NCBI GenBank assembly: GCA_905182985.1
Contig: CAJJDN010000042.1
Span: forward strand, 357,943-421,942
DNA length: 64,000 nt
Direction of reading: 5' to 3'
Source of the DNA: Paramecium sonneborni
Taxonomy: Eukaryota; Ciliophora; Oligohymenophorea; Peniculida; Parameciidae
Part shown: positions 60,151 to 64,000 of the stretch, piece after piece
How the letters are laid out: each line of letters begins with the position of its first letter
Position numbering within the stretch: position 1 is the first letter of the stretch
The notes under the pieces: generated by a model
What the model was told of the DNA's origin: nothing
What the model saw: the letters and a program-made list of their open reading frames with translations, nothing else
Database searches by the model: none
Translations under genes and position numbers: made by a program

Positions 60151-60564
60151 TCATTATTAATGTTCAATAATTCTGACTTGTTTTTTTCCTCTTACTATTT
60201 TTAGAAACTCTTAAATTTTATCATTCTCTTAATCAGAATCTTTAGAATCTTTGTGATTGAAATAAATATAGTTTGGTGTTTCTTATCTCAATTGTCTTTA
60301 GGTTTACTTTTAACTTGCACTAATATCAAATTATTAAAATTACGCTCTTGAAGTATGTATTGTTGGAATACGAAAAGCATCAGCAAATTAATCAAAATAA
60401 TGACTCTCGTATTCCTTAATATCCTTTTGATAAATAAATTTTATCTTTTAAACTCTTGTTGGACTTTAAAATTTAATTCGAAAGCTAGGACTCATTCTTA
60501 AAGGTGTATAAGGCTATTGAAGTTTTTCATTGAGGTTGAATTGAAATTATTTTTATCTTTTCAT
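60151..60564 (-). CDS. unknown 137-residue basic protein
   Basis: Intronless frame from ATG 60562-60564 to TGA 60151-60153. Basic, Gln-rich N-terminus (MKRQKQFQFNLNEKLQQPYT), then MSPSFRIKFQSPTR and SHYFDQFADAFRIPTIH, a short acidic stretch and a basic end. No domain recognised. It sits in the 640-nt interval between the HID1 and RING genes, both on the same strand; nothing else in that interval is supported. Confidence 0.45.
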
Positions 60565-60639
60565 ATATATTTAATTTATAAAAAAAAGTCAAAACCTAAT
60601 TTAAATATAAATAATTTATAAACTGTCTAACATTATAGA

Positions 60640-63154
60640 TCATTTTTCTATGTATTATTAAAAACTTGGACATTCAGACTTTTCAAAATAGGGAAATTTA
60701 TCAGAATTCCTTAAACAATTCGACCAAATTTATTTTGTTAATGTTTTAAATATCTCAAATTTATCAACTGTTATTTTAAAGATGATTTATTTTACCATCA
60801 AAGATCGTAAATCATGTGATTAAACTACTGATTTTAATTTTTGTTCATCAGTTGGATCCAAAGCCAATTTAAATAAATTTTCAAGCAATTTTGTTAAACT
60901 AATCAAAGGAACAAACTATTTAACAGAATCCTAATTGAAACTTTTCCATGAAGCAATATATTTATCATATTCAACTGAAGTCTTTTATGTTCTATCAGAT
61001 TATATTTATTCCATTTATTATAAACTTTATATTTCTTCTTGCTAGAATTATTTTTATTATTTTTTTTAATTAGATAATTGCTATGATTAAGTAAATGATC
61101 TAACTTAAGACTCTCTAACATCTTAAACATCTTTTTAAAATTGCTGACTCTTAATGAAACTTTAATTTACAATTGGATTAGGAGTACCATGTTTACCCCA
61201 CCAAACTTATAGTTTCTTTTATGAAATTTATAATTCATGAAAAAATTTAATGTTATCTTTAATTTTAATTACATTTTGAATGAGATCAAAATTATCATCA
61301 GGAAAAAAGTAGATGATTTAGGATACTGCTCCAATTAAATTCTATAAACTAATTAAAAACTTTGGAGATTTTAATAGAAAATCATAATTTGCCATTTGTT
61401 TAATTAAACTACAAATTATCTCAGAACTTTATAGATTCAGTTTTCCTATTTCTGATGATATATTGAATATTATTTGAGTTATTTCTGTTAATTTACTTTC
61501 TTTAATAGTTTATAATTCTTATAATAAGTTATTGCAAAGTGCTGTTACTAACAAATCTCCCCAAGAACCAACACTAATTGGAGCATCAGTAAAAGTCAAA
61601 GTAAACTCTTAATTCTCACATAATTACTTATTTAATTAAGGTTAAGCACTAAATAATTTGAGAATCTTTAAAGAAACTTTTTAAATATATTTTTTTGGAT
61701 TAAAATAAGACAATAAAAAAACAACCATTATATTTGGTACTATTTTAATATTATAAAATACCATTATGTACTGTTCTTGATGATAAATAACTCATAAAAA
61801 TGAAATTGCTTTCAAAATTTGATAATTATTTTTCAAATGTTCCTCTAATAAATTACTATTAAGATTTGTAATAAGAATAAAACTTTTATGTTAATTAAAC
61901 AATTATTCCTTCTAGTAATGATTAAGGCAAATTAATAAATTAAGGAAATGGAATGTTGAATAGTTAAAAATGTTCTTTAGCTTTTACCATTTCTTCAAAT
62001 TCTTTACCAAATGGTAAAACATCTTGATATACAAAACCTATGATAAATTATATAACATACCTTATCCACCTATTACAAGGGATGTTAGTTTTAAACAGAC
62101 ATTTTATAGATTCTCTTCCATTTAATTAGGCATATTTACAATACTTTTAAGAAATTCTTTAATTCTTTCAGTAGGAAAGATTGAAAATGCTATCATAGAT
62201 ACTAATAATTCAGGAAAAAATTTAATTTTTTATAAAACTAATAAGGCTGCATTAGGAGTTTAAACTAACCATTTTTAAGATTATTGTATTTTATTATTTT
62301 CATTACTATTTTAAGTTTTTTTCTCTTAAAATTATTCTTCTATTTCTTCTTATTCATTCGATTAGTTCTTCTCATCTGTTTTTGAATTTTAACTCCCCTT
62401 TTCTTAAGTAATTTCTTAAATTTCAAGTTCAAAAAAAAACTCTTACTAAAATAATGTAGAACTAACCAAGGCATATATACAAGATAAAATAAGATATCTA
62501 TTTTCAAAATATTTAGCTATGTCATTTGGATATTTGCATTATATATTAAAACCTTTCCAAATATAACCAACTTGCAATTGATAGGAATTCCATATATTAT
62601 GATAATATTACTTAAACAATTATAAGAGTGTATCATTCTGTATAACTGAATCCTTTAAATGTATAAATATAAATTAATACATTATATTCTAAAACATCTA
62701 TTGTAAATCCAAAATGGAAACATAATTAAAATAGTCTACTAAGAAGTGAAATTATGAGAGGAGGATCTCGTTCTTAAATTTCTTCATTGGGCTTGGAAAT
62801 TTTAGTATGCCATAAGATATCTTTCATTTATTCTTTAAATTATCCTTCATATAATACGGGAATGATTGTAGTTAATATTCTTAAACTGTTTTTCCATTAT
62901 CTATATTAAATATGAGATGCTAAATCATTTTAATTATCGCAAAGAAATTTATGTAAAAAATGAATTACACCTAATATCCTTTTTGGTGATTGTTTTAATA
63001 TATCCCGAATATCAGATGGATAAAAAGCATTAAGATAATCTTCTTAAGAAATATCAAGAAGTAGAATTGATTTCAATTCTTCTGCTAATGCATTTTCTTC
63101 ATCTTATTTTAATAAATTGACAAACTTTGCCTTTGCATTGTTCTAATTTCCCAT
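60640..63154 (-). CDS. HID1: HID1/Dymeclin-superfamily protein, HID1-like
   Basis: 813 residues (human HID1 788) after introns at 62653-62680 (28 nt), 62038-62060 (23 nt) and 61740-61761 (22 nt). The N-terminal MGNQNN keeps the Gly2 myristoylation context of HID1 (MGN/MGS), followed by the helical HID1 region: FYPSDIRDILKQSPKRILG, SLRILTTIIPVLYEG, then VYQDVLPFGKEFEEMV, SVGSWGDLLVTALCNNLL and the WWGKHGTPNPIVN block. A Gln-rich insert lies near residues 640-700, and the conserved C-terminus (YIASWKSFN, FVPLISLTKLLENL) resumes after it. HID1 acts at Golgi/trans-Golgi membranes in dense-core vesicle and cargo sorting; ciliates make dense-core trichocysts, which gives the gene a plausible context. 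Confidence 0.8.
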
Positions 63155-63199
63155 TTAATTTATTCTAATTAATTAATATGAATAAAATAAATTTATATA

Positions 63200-64000
63200 T
63201 CATGATAATAAAGACTATTCAATCTTTTAACATGTCGATTCTAAAAGTTTTAATAAAGATTTTTCTTATTTCTCTCTTAAAAATTATTCTTACTAAAAAT
63301 AATTCATAAATATATTTTACTTCTAAATCATTTTAAATTGATTAATCTAAGTCTTATAATAATCTTATTGTTGTTTCATAAGACTCTTCTGAGATTCTTT
63401 TTTCTTCACTTAATTATTCTTATAATCTAAGAATTTCTTCTCCAAATCCTCTTATCAATTTTTCAGCATTTTAATCCCTTATTTATTTTTCTTATTCAAA
63501 ATAATATCTTAATTCTTCAAGCTCTTTTTCAATATTTTCAATTTGCTTTTCTTCATATTCTGTTCTTTGAACATTATCCTTTTTTAATTCTCCTTTCATT
63601 GCTTATATTTTATCATCAATTTCAGCAAAAATTTCTTATTCATTTACTTTTCGACTAGAATATTCTTCATTCAAAGAAAGTGAAAAATTCTTTTCAATTA
63701 AAGTTAATGATTTTAAACTTTTTTCACAAATTAACTAAAATAATCTTAAAAATCACCTATCTTTAATCTCTTTCGCTAAATAATGTTTCTTCCAATTTTT
63801 CATATTATTCATATAACAACTAAAATAATTAATATAGAAAAATACTCTAAATTTTTAATTATCATTAATCTCTCCTTTTTGAATTCTCTCTTCAAGTAAT
63901 TTAATTTTTTGAAAATATAAATCTCTTCTGCTCTAAAATAATTATTAATTATCAATTACTTTGTCATCTTTAACATTAGTTGATAATCCTTGTAATACTC
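63200..64000 (-). CDS. SF-assemblin (striated-fibre assemblin), 5' end beyond window
   Basis: 231 residues visible, with four introns: 63933-63959 (27 nt), 63820-63845 (26 nt), 63735-63756 (22 nt) and 63293-63320 (28 nt). The beta-giardin/SF-assemblin pattern is clear: an N-terminal Ser/Leu head (VLQGLSTNVKDD), continuous coiled-coil (KIKLLEERIQKGEIN, ERDQRQLICEKSLKSL, EKELEELRYYFEQEKQIRD), and the typical C-terminus EKSLLKLLESTCQKIEQSLL. SF-assemblins build the kinetodesmal/striated rootlets at basal bodies. The N-terminus, with its usual Ser-Pro motifs, lies outside the window. HID1 starts 45 nt beyond its stop on the same strand. Confidence 0.85.

Noticed and set aside
1..64000. Prokaryotic origin, suggested by tight spacing and the ATGA overlap
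   Set aside because: Spliceosomal mini-introns, the ciliate code, an intact eukaryotic tRNA-Glu with Pol III terminator, and ZMYND10, GRIP golgin, eL24, HID1 and syntaxin genes are all eukaryotic.
1..64000. Telomere or chromosome end near the surface antigen gene
   Set aside because: No CCCCAA/CCCAAA (or GGGGTT/GGGTTT) array is visible at either edge or inside the window.

Overview
The window is macronuclear-type DNA of a ciliate, most likely Paramecium or a close relative. Three things seen in the sequence support this. (1) Conserved genes read through only if TAA and TAG are glutamine, and every intact gene ends in TGA. (2) Coding sequence is cut by about 50 very short introns of 19-34 nt, almost all GTA...(T)AG, and removing them restores family-typical proteins. 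(3) A giant, intronless, cysteine-periodic surface antigen gene is present. The DNA is very AT-rich and the genes are packed tightly: gaps of 11-30 nt are common and one pair overlaps by four bases. No database search was possible; family names rest on motifs and remembered family patterns.

Layout. 1-5 kb: the end of a DHH/DHHA1 phosphoesterase-like gene, a Myb transcription factor, a membrane-anchored truncated hemoglobin and mitochondrial ribosomal protein bL19. 5-13 kb: a cilia-flavoured block with a FOP/LisH basal-body protein, ZMYND10 (dynein-arm assembly), a cyclic-nucleotide-binding protein, a decayed sphingomyelin-synthase-like gene, tRNA-Glu(UUC) and a coiled-coil/beta-propeller protein. 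13.4-19.7 kb: a 2080-residue GRIP golgin carrying a Thr-Gln repeat insert. 20-24 kb: a B-box protein, an 18-bp tandem repeat and a degenerate stretch. 24.7-29.3 kb: a syntaxin, a possible TraB-like protein, two tandem isochorismatase-family genes and two small unknown genes. 29.4-41.3 kb: a HEAT-like solenoid, ribosomal eL24, several unknown proteins, and an RNA-ligase-like gene with a damaged active site. 41.4-46.0 kb: a WD-repeat protein overlapping ZNHIT3, a DUF1295 membrane protein and an unknown protein. 46.1-58.2 kb: one 12.1-kb surface-antigen ORF (4037 aa). 58.4-64 kb: a damaged small gene, a RING protein with a chromo-barrel-like domain, an unknown gene, HID1 and SF-assemblin (cut by the window end).

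Functional themes are cilia and basal bodies (ZMYND10, FOP-like, SF-assemblin, perhaps the WD protein) and membrane traffic (golgin, syntaxin, HID1). These are neighbourhoods, not operons. Several otherwise good genes need a single one-base correction, usually inside a homopolymer; this is most simply assembly error but is recorded because the pattern repeats.
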